Below, piece by piece: positions 37,680-50,384 of a stretch of DNA of 64,000 bases. The first letter of the stretch is position 1; the number at the start of each line of letters is the position of its first letter. The stretch comes from Loxodes magnus (Eukaryota > Ciliophora > Karyorelictea > Loxodida > Loxodidae). The notes beneath the pieces are model-generated. The model saw only the letters and a program-made list of their open reading frames with translations. It did no database searches and was not told the origin of the DNA. The translations under genes were made by a program, and so were the position numbers. The stretch is from positions 124,001-188,000 of the forward strand of contig CAMPDV010000460.1 of NCBI GenBank assembly GCA_946699065.1, given 5' to 3'.

Positions 37680-39956
37680 TTTTAGTTTTTGACTAAATTC
37701 TTTTTAAAGTTATACCCATCAATAACAAGGCTCTATTTTTCAAAAGAATGGTTATTATATAAACTATAAAGCTTTTTAATTAGAAAATAATGAATTAAGT
37801 GACTATACTATTTATATTTATAATTCCTCATTAACTATTCATTCCTTTGTGCTTTTAATATGAGTGTTCTTCTAGCTTGCATTTGTCCTTCAAACTTAAT
37901 ATACTTTTTCCTTCGTTCTTTTTTTTTCCATTTTACACATTTAATGCTTTAATCAAATCACAGATATACTACCTTTAAATAGAAACCTTTACTTCTTTGT
38001 AGTTACTCAGATTTATATTAAACAATATAAACCTAAATTTAGTTAGCTTCATTAATATATTTTATAATTAGATCTGCTTATATTAGTAACTTTTCAATAG
38101 TAATATATCTTTAATATCCTAAATATAAATAGCTAACTTGTTCCTACCAATTTACTAATTAAGAAACTTAAATTTATATGAACAAGTAAAGTATCAATTG
38201 TCATAGTAGTTAGTAACTAAAGTTTTGCATTCTTAAGCTAGTCTAATTGATATGAATCTTACCAATAAATTAATGTAGCCATTCTAATTAATTAATTATG
38301 GTCTTATTATTTTATACTCCTAGTTTCTTTTAAATGATATTAACTTATTACCTTTCTATATATAGACCCATAAGCTGCTAAATTTAGAAACTTGATATAA
38401 TAAGTTTTTTCAATCTCCTAGATAGTATCTTAATGTTATTATTTGATATATAATTAAAATTTAATCTCTTTATACGATTGCTTACACTCTTTATACTTAT
38501 TTGACTTTGCTTAATAGGCATTAATTTTTATTAGTTAAATAAAATCTTTTTGACTGTCTATCCAAGTTTCCATTCGCTATTTTTAAATGTTCATTTTTTA
38601 TCTTGTTGTACTTAAATTTTTATTAGATAGATTTCTTTAGGTGCTAATAAGCCTATCATTACTATTAGCTATTTATACATACAGATAAATTATGCTTTCA
38701 TTTTAGTTTTCAATTTTAATATAATCACATTAGTACCTTTCCAGCTCTTTTAGCCAGTATTGATATAAGTCTATTTTGGAAATTTAGATTATTTGATATG
38801 ATGGTAATAAAAAGTAGAAAAGTGATTTAAGTATTAATTAAGGATATAAAATGCGACTCAGAATTAGAATTGCTAATCAAATATTTAAGTCTACTAATTT
38901 AATACTAATAAAACCTAAAAATTATCTCATTATTAAGATTCCCTTTATTTTATGTAAATAGTGGATACATCTAGATATATAAAATAATTATCAAGGATTA
39001 AAGAAAGAAAAATTAAGAGGAATTCATAACTTGATACTTCTTCGCTGCTTTATGTAATTAATAGTTCGTATATTGAAATAATTAGAACCTTAAACCAAAT
39101 TAATTAACTTGAATAAATAAATAAGACTAAGATATAAAAGAGGCGTAACATTTGTATACAGCAAATAATAGTTGTAATATGATCTTACTATAATTCACTA
39201 TTATCTTAGGTTATTATAGTTAAGTCCTTATAGGCTTATCTATTAATATTATATTTGCTTTAGACATTCAACTATAATTTAGATTGTAAACATTAAATAT
39301 AAAAAATTTGATATATGGATATAGGAAACTAAGTTATTTAACTTTCTATTTATATAGCTGATGAGATATTCCATATATCTTATTAAAGTCTATTATTAAA
39401 TACTGGCAGAGGAAGCATTAAGAAACTTTCTATTTTATGGATGTCAAATTAATGATAAAGAAATGATATTTGTCCAGTTATAAATTTAAGGCTTTAATCA
39501 TATAAGAAAAAATCTAGTATAAAGTAATATACTTAGACTAACATGGGAATAGTTTTGCTTAGTATAGTATCATTCAATAAACCCTTAAATAATTTTAAAT
39601 TATATAGCTTTGGAGATTTATCCTAATGATATTTATATAAAAAAGAAAGAAGCATCAGGCTATATTCTTAAATCAGTTTAGATTTCAAGTTTGTAAAATT
39701 AATATTCCAATAAATAAAAGGTATCTAAACACTAATGATGTATGCTATATGTAAACACTGCTATATTGTTAATAGATTAAGAGTGTGTAATATAATATTT
39801 GTAAACAAAAATAATTTAGTTAGTTTGGATGAAAGGAAGGAACTTAGTTTTTTTTATTGTTTATGCTTTCCTCTTAACTATATTCTTCTTTTTTAATTTA
39901 CTATTTCTGTACATTTAATTAAGTCTTACATTTATAAAAAATTTCGTTGCTTGAAT
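37680..39956. other. 2.3-kb AT-rich intergenic region
   Basis: Almost pure AT-rich DNA with runs of TAATTA-type words. I see no coding motif, RNA gene or defined repeat. Confidence 0.5.
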
Positions 39957-41668
39957 TCAAGAATCACTCTGTTAACTTGCTGCGCAAAAAACTTTAAGCT
40001 ATATCAGGACGTTTTAATTGATCACACTTGAAGTGAAAATTTTTCCTTTTAAGATTTTAACAGCTAAACTTATGCAAACTGCTTCTATGCCATAAGTTTC
40101 AAACAGAAATTCAAATTTCTTTTTATTTTTTATCTGCTAATGTGAGGATAAAATTCTTGTTAAGGTTTCTTCTGAAATAGAATTGGAATGAAAGCTTAAT
40201 TACATATCAAATACAATATAATCTTCTTACTACTGAGCATCTAATTAAAATGAAACCAAACTGGAAATTTGCACTGAAAACCATAGTAAGTTGAAAATAA
40301 GGAACTCTAAGGCTATCTTTTCTCCAAATAGTTAGCAAGGAATGATGCTTAAGTTGATTTCTACTTACTCTCCGTTGACTAAGATGTGAACTTAATTTGA
40401 TATATTTGTTACTAATTATTGAAAATCAAAATCTATCTATTACTTTTTATTATTAAGCACATGAAGACAGAGCTTGTAGGCATTAGCTTTATTAAAATCA
40501 ATAACTCTAAGATCAGGGCTTGATTCAACCGATGCTCTAGCTTTTATAATTTTTTTCTCATATTTTAGCATTTGAAGCAAAGAAATTTCATCATTAACCG
40601 CTAACGCTTTCTCAAATGCAACTATATCAAAATCTCTTTCAGGAGGATAATAAGGTCTTTTAATCTCTGCTATTTTTGATGTGTCTATCTCAAAGATTGG
40701 AACTACTCGCTATTTTCTCTTGTTAATTTGCTTTTGCATTACTCTCAAAGCAGTAATATCATTCCTTAGAAAGATTTACTATTGAGGGTCTTTTTCTTAG
40801 TAAAGTTATTCCTTTAATTTCATTCTTTTCATCTCTATGATATCATTTTTATCTACAGTTTGATAAGAATTTGATCTTATTACTTAAATTTTGCTTGCTT
40901 GTTACAATATATCGTTATAAATTTCGCCTTAATTCTATTTATTTTTTTCCACCATTTTAATGTTTGGATATCTAGAATTTGGTAGTCATTTTAAAATAAA
41001 AATTTGTATCTGTTGTTATTCAAATAGATGAAAGCTTTAACCTTAGATTCATTAAAAAGTCAGCAGATATTCATTATTAATTAAGTACTTAGAATGTTAA
41101 AATCTAAAAGTTTTGAGTGCTTAATAGCCTTAAATTTAACTTCCTATTAAAATCTTAGAGATGCAGACTAAATATAGGAGTTTAAAAGAGCATTTTGTCT
41201 AAATATGCTCTTTAATTAAAGTAAAAGCCAAATTATCCTTTCTTAAGCATATTTTGATATTTCTAATTTCTTAAATCCTTCAATTTTACATTCTGAAGTA
41301 TGATCAAGCATTTAAACGATTTAAGCTTTTATTTGGCATACTATGAAGATATTTTCATTATTATTAGTAATGAAATCACTTAAACTTTATATAGTGTCTG
41401 ATGTAATTTTCTTGATGACTATTATAAGGTGTATGTGAATAAATTCTAGTTTGAATAATGAAGAGCAAGTTATGAAATTAAAGATAAATATAGTATAATA
41501 CCCTCTAAAGTAGTTTATGATACTCTACTTAAAAAAACTTACAGTAAAGATATCATTATGCAATATAAGCTTTTAATTATAAACTTGAAGAAAGCAATTT
41601 TAATCGTATGTAGAACAGAATCTTAATTCTATTTTAATATGGAAGCTTCTTTTAATTTTGGATAGCAT
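39957..41668 (-). CDS. Unrecognised protein, possibly a degenerate histidine-kinase-like ATPase
   Basis: Proposed ATG 41666..41668, TGA 39957..39959. A frame change near 40890 is explained by a 23-nt intron 40883..40905; an optional 18-nt in-frame intron is 41525..41542. The exons sum to whole codons either way (about 556-562 residues). The C-terminal 150 residues follow the order of a GHKL/HATPase domain: a strand VEINLSIIPCQLFGEKIA, a helix FLIFNLLWFSVQ where an N-box would stand, then a block ending IEAVCISLAVKILKGKIF like the usual G-x-G-L-x-I-x-K motif, but the glycine motifs of the ATP lid are missing. If real it would be a non-catalytic relative of hybrid histidine kinases, which are common in ciliates. 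The middle has a conserved-looking KRPYYPPERDF. Function unassigned. Confidence 0.5.
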
Positions 41669-42317
41669 TATTGATATAGGTAAACAAGTAGATGTATTAA
41701 CTATTATCTATCCTAATTAATTAGAAAGCTATTAGTAATTAACTTTATACAAGTTACTATTTGTTTAATTATGTTGATATAGCTTAACTTACTACTTATT
41801 ACTATAAACTATTAGTTACCAGATGGTATAGAAATATTAAGCAGAAGATATTTATTTCTACTTATAACTATATATTTTTATTCTTAGTTCTAATATAGAA
41901 TAACCTTGTCTCTATTAGATTTTACTAGCAGCAAATAACCAAACAAATAAAGCTTAATTAGTTAAAAAGTAAGGGCTTATTTTAATAATAAATAAAGCTA
42001 GATAGTTAAGTAGATAAATGTCAGTATAAAGGTATTTAATATGTCACAAAAGAAATCACTTATTAACTAACAGATTAGATCCAAATAAAGCTATGCTAGT
42101 TTAATTATTAGCTTTATTAGTAATTTTAAAGCTAAAATTATAAAAATGTAAATTAAGCAAATCTATAAAAAATTAAGTGAGCTTATTTATTTCCTCAAAG
42201 CATATTATATATCATAATCATCATATTAAAGAAGAAATTATGTAGATATAATTTGAATCAGCAAAGATAGCTTCGTTATAGTTAATATTAAAGCTTTAAA
42301 ATATTTTCTATAATCTT
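41669..42317. other. Intergenic, nothing clear
   Basis: AT-rich 650-bp spacer between two minus-strand genes; no feature seen. Confidence 0.5.
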
Positions 42318-43184
42318 TCATTCAAAGATATGAGGATATTCAAACTCCTTAAAATGAGTCATGTCACTGTATATTTGAAAATTGTGATCTAGTTTAGCAA
42401 TCTCCTCTAGATCAGAATTATCTAATTAAATTCTTTATGATTCAAGATTCTATTGCAATCTTTCAACATTCTAGCTCTTTGGAATGACACAAACACCTCT
42501 TTATAACTGCCAGGCAATTGAGACTTAAGTTGCAGTTGCGTCATATTTTTAGCCAATTTTAACTAGCATAGGATGTTCTCGTAGAGATGGTTGACCAGCC
42601 GGAGAAGATCTACCGCCAATTGGTGCATAAGCCACTGGTTGAATTCCGAATCTTTAACAAAGTCTAGTTAAAGCTTTTCTTGGACCATATATATGAGTTT
42701 CATATTAATTAACTGCGGGTCTATGCCGAGCAAATGCCATTAAATCGATCGTAAGAGCAACAGTATAGTTACTAACTCCTATTTTTTTTACTTAGCCATT
42801 ATCTACTAATTTTTCCATTTCAGACCAAACTTACTATCTAGAAATAAAATCAAAATCAGTATGATCAGTTTTTGTCGCATAGGGCCAATGCATTAAATAA
42901 TAGTCAATATAATCAACTCCTAACTCATTTAAAGCTCTGTTACAAGCTCCTGGAATATCCCTCTGTTCATCAAGCCAAAGCTTAGTAGTGATAACAATAT
43001 CAGATCTAGGAATTTCTTTTGATAATTTTTCCATAGCAGTCTTTATAACTCCATGATTTCCATAGAAAGATCCAGTATCTATATGTCGATATCCCAATTT
43101 AAATGCTTATACAATAACTTCTACATCGCTTAATTTTGAAGTCCCTAATCCAATCTTGGGTAATTAATCAGATGAGGACTACAT
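42318..43184 (-). CDS. Aldo-keto reductase
   Basis: 288 residues, one exon, ATG 43182..43184, TGA 42318..42320; length is normal for a TIM-barrel AKR. Motifs in order: IGLGTSKL at the first strand, the catalytic Asp and Tyr in YRHIDTGSFYGN, the catalytic Lys in VITTKLW, the catalytic His in DYYLMHWP, then VKKIGVSNY, NQYETH, and the NADPH-binding end GVCVIPKSQNVERL. The tetrad Asp-Tyr-Lys-His is complete, so it should be an active NAD(P)H-dependent reductase of carbonyl substrates in the cytosol; the natural substrate is not predictable. The first active-site block reads DTGSFYGN instead of the commoner DTAxxYxNE. All Trp are TGG. The standard-code ORF that begins at YRHIDT misses about the first 30 residues, because an in-frame TAA (Gln) precedes it. 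Confidence 0.95.
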
Positions 43185-43907
43185 TTTTATTAGCTTTTTA
43201 ACCAAAAAAATGAATGATAATAGTTCAATAAGCTATTCTCATAAGCATGTCAACTCTCAATTATGAAGATCTAAAACATATCTTTGTCTAATAAAAATCT
43301 CAATTAACAGTATTGATAATTAAAAGGTCATAAAGGATAAAGTAAACAATACTTAGTAATAATACATCTCAGCTATCTAATAATGGATATCTAGTTTATT
43401 TAAATTTCCACTATTGCTAGTTTTAGCCTTTAATAATATTCACCAAGTATTAATTTAGTTTCATCTTAGATTTGCTAAGAAATAGATATTTGATAAAGGT
43501 AAACTTATTATCCCTTAAATACATTTCGCTAGTGTTAATTAGAGCTATGAGATATTATGCAAGATAGTTAAGGAAAATCAGCTTCTTTATAGAGTTTTAA
43601 ATATAAAGATGTTGAAGATTTGCTTATAATAGTGGAAGCAACTTTTAATTAGGTTGTGTAAATTGAATAAAAAAGCAAATCTTGCAAAACTAAACAACTA
43701 AGATTTTCTATATTTTTGATTATAGCTTTTAATGTAGCTTGATTACTAGCAGGTCAAAAAGTGAATTTCCTATTTTAGATATTTTGAATAATAGGAAGCA
43801 TTAACTTTCTAAGCTTTAAGACTTAAAGAAGAGAAAGTAAAGAGATTTGCTAATATAGAGAAAAAGCTTTGAATAAATAGTTAAAATAGGGATTTAATTA
43901 AATGAAG
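43185..43907. other. Intergenic, nothing clear
   Basis: AT-rich 720-bp spacer; some Lys/Gln-rich chance frames but no motif. Confidence 0.5.
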
Positions 43908-44714
43908 TCATAATTTGACAAATATCATATCTTCTATTTTCTTATCATCTTTCCTTAGATCCAATTGCATTGAATTCTGCATTGACATCTCTTCCTATAT
44001 GTAAATTAGATTATGCATCTCAGAAGCTATTTGAATTCCGTTATACTTGAGAAACACTTTGAGAAAGACTAGCATAAGAAAACCTATAGTTACTAATACC
44101 AAAGATATTAATCCGCACATAAATCCAGTATCAATATTCACATGCTGGATGGCTTAAATATACATGGATTAATGAAGCTTTATCTCTTGAACATACCCAC
44201 TCGTAGGGTTACAAAGCAAACTTCAAATCACAATAGAAAGAAATTAAAATAAAAAGGCCAAAGATCCAGTGGAAAGCGAAATAATCAATCAGCCATATGA
44301 AAATATTTGCTTTCTAATGAAGATGCATAAGATAAAAAAGCTTTCAAGTATCTAAAACATTTAAGAAAAAAAGCAGAAAACGAGGTAGAAAATTCCAGAG
44401 TCATGAAAAATATCTCATATGTCACAGTTAACATCTAATATTTCTAAAGTATGCTTCTTACATTCCTCTAGTAAGTAATCATATGAATACTTTAAATTCT
44501 AGTCTTCAAAAGCTTCGGTATTACTTGAGATTATCATATTCATATTCAATAAACCCCCTTTAATTTCAAAATTTACAATCTTCTCATATCTTTCAAATCT
44601 GAGTTTTCATACAAAGAAAGGTTTGACTAATGTCGAAATCAGTGAAATAGAAAACGAAATCGCAAACAGAAAGAGAACAGCTAAATATCAAGTTTTTAAG
44701 CCTTATTTTTTCAT
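43908..44714 (-). CDS. Four-transmembrane-helix protein, unknown family
   Basis: 268 residues, one exon, ATG 44712..44714, TGA 43908..43910. Hydrophobic segments lie near residues 10-32, 105-130, 138-165 and 198-222, with a roughly 70-residue loop between the first and second that holds two Cys (EECKKH and DVNCDIW) and would be extracytosolic. The topology is that of tetraspan proteins (claudin/SUR7/tetraspanin-like), but I find neither the claudin W-GLW-C-C signature nor the tetraspanin CCG, so I leave it unassigned. The C-terminal tail is short, charged and ends in Lys-Leu. Trp residues include several TGA codons, such as that in ILDVNCDIWDIF. Confidence 0.82.
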
Positions 44715-45867
44715 CGTAAAGTATTATTTTTCTTTCTATTTAATTATAATAATACAGCTACTTTAAAGCTATAAAGATATTAGTAATCTCTTTAATCATG
44801 CACATAATGCTTATAGATAGACACTATTAAGATTAAATGAAGCCAATTCCTTACTGTCTTAATAATAACTTATTTAGATAATATTTTTATTTCAATTTAC
44901 CTCTAAAAGATATGCTTTTAAAAGAAATGAAGCCAATTAATGAAGGTTCTCTAGTTGTATAGTAGAAAATGCTATACAATCAATATTTGATATATCTACC
45001 TTTTTATTTAAAATAAGCTTCTTATTATGCTATTTTATGATGATATATCTTAAATAATCTAGGTTCATTTAAAAACACTGCATAAAAGCCAAATTTTATC
45101 TAAAGGTAGAAGACAAGTAGGAGCTTTTATAATTATAGGCAGAAATACGTTTCATCTAAGATTTTTCAAATAAAGATGATATTAAAACTAAACTTTAAAC
45201 AAGTAATAGCAGAATCACCAAGCAAGTTTATTAGTTAAGATCTTTATTTAATCTTCAATATAAAACTTAAAGTTATATACAGCTAGTCTAAGATTATTAT
45301 TCCTAATTATCCTTAATTACTAATATTTATTATGATATAGTGACTTTTAAATATCTTAAGCTAAATAAACTAACCTTGTATGGTATTACTGGTTACTCTA
45401 AAGACATGCTTTTACTTATAATTTATACAATAGATAGGGTAATATATTCATTATTAATATACTTAGAATCTTATTTATTATACTTCAAGTTAGTTATAAT
45501 AAAGGTTAGATCCAATTTAGTTAGAATGCATAAGCTTGAATATAGTAAATAATTATGATTTATAGTTTATTTAATTTGAATAGAGATTGATTATTAAGAG
45601 TAGGATAGTTTAAATTATTCTCTTTATCACTTTCTACTACTTTATACGATATCAATTTTAGTTAATTTTGTGAAGATAATCTATCCTTATATGTATTCTT
45701 ATATCATTAGTGGCTAATAATCTGTGTTAGACTTTCGTGGTATTTTAATAAATGAAAGTTGAAGTAGAATGGGCGATGTAATGAATATAGCAGAATGTAG
45801 AAGGTGATTTTAATTAGAAACGCTAAAATTTAAATTAACTAGAGAATATTTTTTCCATATTTAATAA
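44715..45867. other. Divergent intergenic region
   Basis: 1.15 kb of AT-rich DNA between the starts of the four-TM gene and the Rieske/AIF gene. No feature supported. Confidence 0.5.
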
Positions 45868-47610
45868 ATGAGAGCTCTGTTTAATCCTAAGACATTAGCA
45901 ACTCTCACTGCTTTTGGCTTTTCTGCTTTGGTATTCCCACAAGATAACTTAACAAGAGTGGACCTTGGTGACTTAAGTGACTTGTCTGATAACTAAATGA
46001 GGAGAGTATAAGTAGGTGAGAACAAAGAAAATTACATTGTTGTACTCAAAAAGCATGGAAGTGTTCAAGCATTTTCTGGAAAATGCTGCCACTTTGGAGC
46101 TCCTCTTGATACTGGCTACTTTGATGGAAAGAGAATTTGGTGCCCATGGCATTTGGCTAAATTCTGCTCATGGTCTGGAGAATTGGTTGGAGGACCAGGA
46201 CTTAATTCACTTAAAAAATACAAAGTAGAGAAATCTCCTAATGGAACATACACAGCTTTAGTAGATTAAGATTCTGCTTCAGCTAGTCGTATTTCATCTA
46301 GAATGGTCAAGCCCGATTTTGAAGCTGATAAGAGAACATTCGTAGTAGTAGGCGGTGGATAAGCTGCTTAAATGGGAATTGAACAACTAAGAAAAAGCGG
46401 ATTTTAGGGTAAAATTGTAATGATATCAAAGGAAAAACAACTACCCTACGATAGAATTATTTTGACTAAATCTCTAAGAGCTGAGGCTTCTAAATTAAGT
46501 TTAAGAGATGAAGAATTTTACTAAGAGTATGGAATTGAACTTAAATTGAACTCAGAAGTTGTTCAAATTTGTGGACAGACTAAAAATGTTATTTTAGCAA
46601 ATGGAGAAAAAGTACCATTTGATAAACTACTACTAGCAACAGGATCTAAGCCTAGAATATTACATAAGAATGCTGTTGAAAATAAAAACGTATTCACTAT
46701 TAGAACAGCTGAAGATCATAATTCTATTAAGAGACAAATAAAAGATGCCTAAAATGTAGTAATCGTTGGAGGATCGTTCGTAGGTATGGAATTTGCTTGG
46801 GCAGTAAAGAAAGATTTTAAAGACAAAAACGTGACAGTTTTTGAACTTGAAGAAAGACCACTTGAACGTGTTTTCGGTTCTGAAATCGCAGGCTAGCTTG
46901 TTGAACTTCAAAGAAGAAATGGAGTTGAGGTTTTGACAAGCTAGGCAGTAAAATCTTTTAATTCTGAAAATGGAGCAGTTGTTTCAGTAACTTACACATT
47001 AGATGATTAATTTAGAGGACCAAGAGATATAACAGTTCCAGCCGATCTTGTTGTTTTGGCAACTGGCTCTTAGTTAGAAAATAGTTACATCCCTAGTTGC
47101 TTAACAAACCCAGATGGTTCAGTAGCTGTAGATAGCCATATGTAAACTAACCATCCTGACATTTATGCTGCTGGAGATATTGCTAGCTATCCTTCTTTGT
47201 TAACATAGTCAAAAGAAAGAACAGAACATTGGGCAGTTGCTGGAGATCAAGCTGTTGTTGCAGCCAAAAATATGCTTGATTTGGGAATAAACTATACAAG
47301 CGTTCCTTTCTTCTGGACTAATTAATGGGTCAATGCTTAGTTTATTGGCTATAATAATGGAGCAGATTGGAGTCATACAGTGACTTGCAACGAATAAGGA
47401 GCAGAAAAGACAGCCAGAATTACTTTCTTCTTTAAGGGACACAGAGTGATAGGAGCAGCTATCATAAATTGTCCAGGCGCTGCAATTAAATTGGCTTTAG
47501 CCCTAGAAAACGGATTAATGCCTAACAAACAATAAATTTGCAATGGAAAAGTGACTTATTATGATATTGTTAAGAGAGTAGAAGGTGCTAAACAGGGCTG
47601 CTGCCATTGA
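45868..47610 (+). CDS. AIFM3: Rieske-domain FAD/NADH oxidoreductase (AIFM3/NFRL-like)
   Basis: 580 residues, one exon, ATG 45868..45870, TGA 47608..47610. A hydrophobic N-terminus is followed by a Rieske [2Fe-2S] domain whose ligands are visible as Cys-x-His in GKCCHFG (about residue 73) and Cys-x2-His in IWCPWHLA (about 91). Next come the FAD-binding VVVGGGQAAQMG (about 158), the NADH-binding VVIVGGSFVGMEF (about 296) and the second FAD motif IYAAGDIA. This is the layout of AIFM3-type apoptosis-inducing-factor relatives and bacterial ferredoxin reductases with a Rieske domain, probably moving electrons in mitochondria. The C-terminal AIF-type domain ends in a Cys-Cys-His. All Trp are TGG and several Gln are TAA/TAG, so under the standard code the gene appears shattered into fragments. 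Confidence 0.95.
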
Positions 47611-49397
47611 CCTTAACTTTTTAAATAAAGTTATTAATTCCAAATTTTAAACTTTCTTGGATATCTCATTCATTCATCTTCTACTTTCTAAAAGTCATTT
47701 CTATTCTCAGCTTTAAAGCTTTTTAAATCCTCGTTTATTCCATGCGCATTGAGATATTTTATATAGCCAGTTGATATATTTTACTGCAAATATATTTTTA
47801 AGGTAGCAACTAAAGATTTGCTAAATACTTTCTTGCCAAATTTATTATTTAATCTTTGCTTAAGAGTATTAATTATAATGACTGTAGCTTAGCTTTATAT
47901 ATTTTACTTAAACTATTGCTATTAAATAATTAATGCATTCGTATATTTATATGCTATTATACCTTCTAGCTGATTACTATCTTTATATTAAATGGATAAA
48001 TTATTATTGCTATAGAATGCTACAAGCAATAATTATTTTTAGGTGGTTAATTTATACCTTTCTACTAAAATTTGCATAGCATAAATTTAAATCATAAGCT
48101 TATATAATAAAAGGAGATTATTAGAGAGTATGTAGTATGGAGTAGCTTTTTTCTGCATTAAACTAAGCTAAATTAATAAATATACAGATAGTAGCTTATC
48201 TTCTGAAAACTGTTTAGAAGTAGATAAAGGTTTTAATTTTCTTAATATATCTTACTAATTATTATCTATTTCCTAACCTAACGTAACCTCTCCACTACTA
48301 TTATCTAGCATTAGAATTACTATATTTAAAGCTATTATCCTAATTTTATAGTAACAGTATGATATTTAATAATTTAGTATTTAAATATTCCTTTAATTTT
48401 ATAGTTAAATATATTGTATTAATTTAATAGCAGTAGTCTCATAATTAAGTTTAATAGAATAATTATAGAACATAATTAGAGATTTGTTAATTAAGACTAA
48501 TAATTTACTTCTTTAGTCTATAATTGTGTATTATCTTTCAACACATTTAGAGTCATTGCTCTATTGGAGTTTAAAAAAGTAGATTAATTTATTTTATTTG
48601 CTGGACTATCAATAATATAAGTTAAAGTTATTGCAAGGTATTTCTTATTATTACTTATAATCTCAATTATTATTGCTGAAATTTATTAAAACTATCCTAT
48701 AAATCAGTCAGATAAAAAGCTTATTAATTACATTTCTACCTCAACTATTACTAGTGCATTCCATGTATTTTAATGATTCTCTAGATAAATATGATTATAT
48801 AATGAAAAATATTATGATTATGTTATTATTGTAATCGTAGTAATTAATAGAATTACTTTTGACCAAAAATTTCTAGTTTTAAACTAAAAGTTTCTTAATA
48901 TATTTCCTTCTGTCTATTTGAAGAGCATTTAATTAAGATTAGACTATTTAGTAATATTCAAACTTATCTTTCACCATAAAATGGTCTCTTTTGTACTTTT
49001 CTCATTATATATAGTTAATATTCCTAGTTTAGCATTTTAAATATTTTTATTTTAAATCTAAAAGTTTATCTTAACTAATCTAAGAACTAGTCATTGTTGC
49101 TAAAGAACCTAATGTTTAAAAAGTTCTCTTAAAACTGCTTAAGTATTTAAACAAATTAAAAACAGATATTCAAATTTAGCTCTTTACTAACTAACTTTGA
49201 TCTCTATTTCTAATAAGCTTAAATTAATTTGCTATACTTTTATATCTTTCTTTTATAAGTAATATCACCTGATTATATTAACTAACTAAAAAATAAAGTG
49301 CTTAATTTAAAGTGTTAGAGTGTAAGATATTGAGAATGAAGGAATAAAAGAGTGCAATTAAGAGTTAATTATAGTAAGCTTTAGTTTAAAATAAAAA
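47611..49397. other. 1.8-kb AT-rich spacer between convergent genes
   Basis: Mostly featureless. On the minus strand about 47670..47880 reads like a short protein (a Lys/Asn/Glu-rich run ending in VEDE and a TGA at 47670..47672) but lacks any in-frame ATG, so I do not call it a gene. Confidence 0.45.
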
Positions 49398-50384
49398 TCA
49401 GTAGTATGTGAATTTCTTCTCTTTGTAGTTCCATTCCAAATATCTGGATTTTATTCTCACGTAATTTTTTACGAATCTCTTATAGGTTTTAGTTTCGTAT
49501 TTTTTAAGATTTTCTTGCTTTGTACTTCTTTCGTGAGGAGGCAACTCTATTTCCTCATCTGGCTCATATTTAAAGTCTTTAAACTATTCGGGCCATTTCT
49601 CTTTAGGTATATTTGACCAAATAACAACACCAGTTTCTGGTTTGGGTGGCTATAGCCAGTCTTCATCAGATTTTGGCTTAGGAGGCATTATTTGAGGTAA
49701 GAAATCGAGGTTATGGAATTAATCGGGAAACAAATGAAGTCTTTACAATAAATAAACTCTTCTAAGATTATTTGTAGCAAGCATTCCTCTAATAGCTCTT
49801 CTTACTGGCATTTCATAAGTTTTGGATAGAACAAGCTACAAATTCCATTCCTTGAATCCTCCTGGATAGCCAGTATGATGCCTATATATTTTATTTTTCC
49901 CTTTTTTTCCAAGCAATCTTGGAGTTTTGCAGTTCACAACTACTATTTAATCACTTTCATATGGATTTTATTAAGGAATTACCTTGTGCTTTCCGTTCAG
50001 TATAAGTGCTGCTTTTTAAGCAAGTCTTCCTAGCTACATTGCAGCTGCATCAAAAATATGCCAGGTTTATGGACCACGCTACCATCCAATATACTATAGT
50101 CTTTATAGCCTATGTCTTTGTATACCTGCAAGTTAAAAAAAATCATCTTTGTTATAAGCAGGAGGACCCCATCTCTATCCTGGAGGTGGTTTCCTTTCCC
50201 ATCTAGGTTTTAAAGCTTCTTCATAGCTTGGATCCTTTTCTCCATCAGATATAAATTCTTTGTAAATTTCATCAAACTCAGCTGGCAGTCCTGGACCTAT
50301 AAATCCTTGCTTTTTGAGAGATGTAAATTGGCACAAAGGTGCAAGAGAGAGATGATTAAATTTGAAAGATTTTAAGGCCAACAT
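49398..50384 (-). CDS. MRPL13: Mitochondrial ribosomal protein uL13m
   Basis: 328 residues, one exon, ATG 50382..50384, TGA 49398..49400. The uL13 core is plain in the middle: TWHIFDAAAMQLGRLA, ALILNGKHK, QIVVVNC, YRHHTGYPGGFKEW and VRRAIRGMLATNNLRR. It forms part of the large mitoribosomal subunit. It is much longer than bacterial L13 (about 142): an N-terminal extension of about 100 residues, with a probable targeting segment MLALKSFKFNHLSLAP, and a C-terminal extension of about 110, as usual for ciliate mitoribosomal proteins. All Trp codons are TGG. Confidence 0.95.

Noticed and set aside
47670-47880. Small minus-strand protein downstream of the Rieske/AIF gene
   Set aside because: Coding-like residues but no in-frame ATG; perhaps chance openness.
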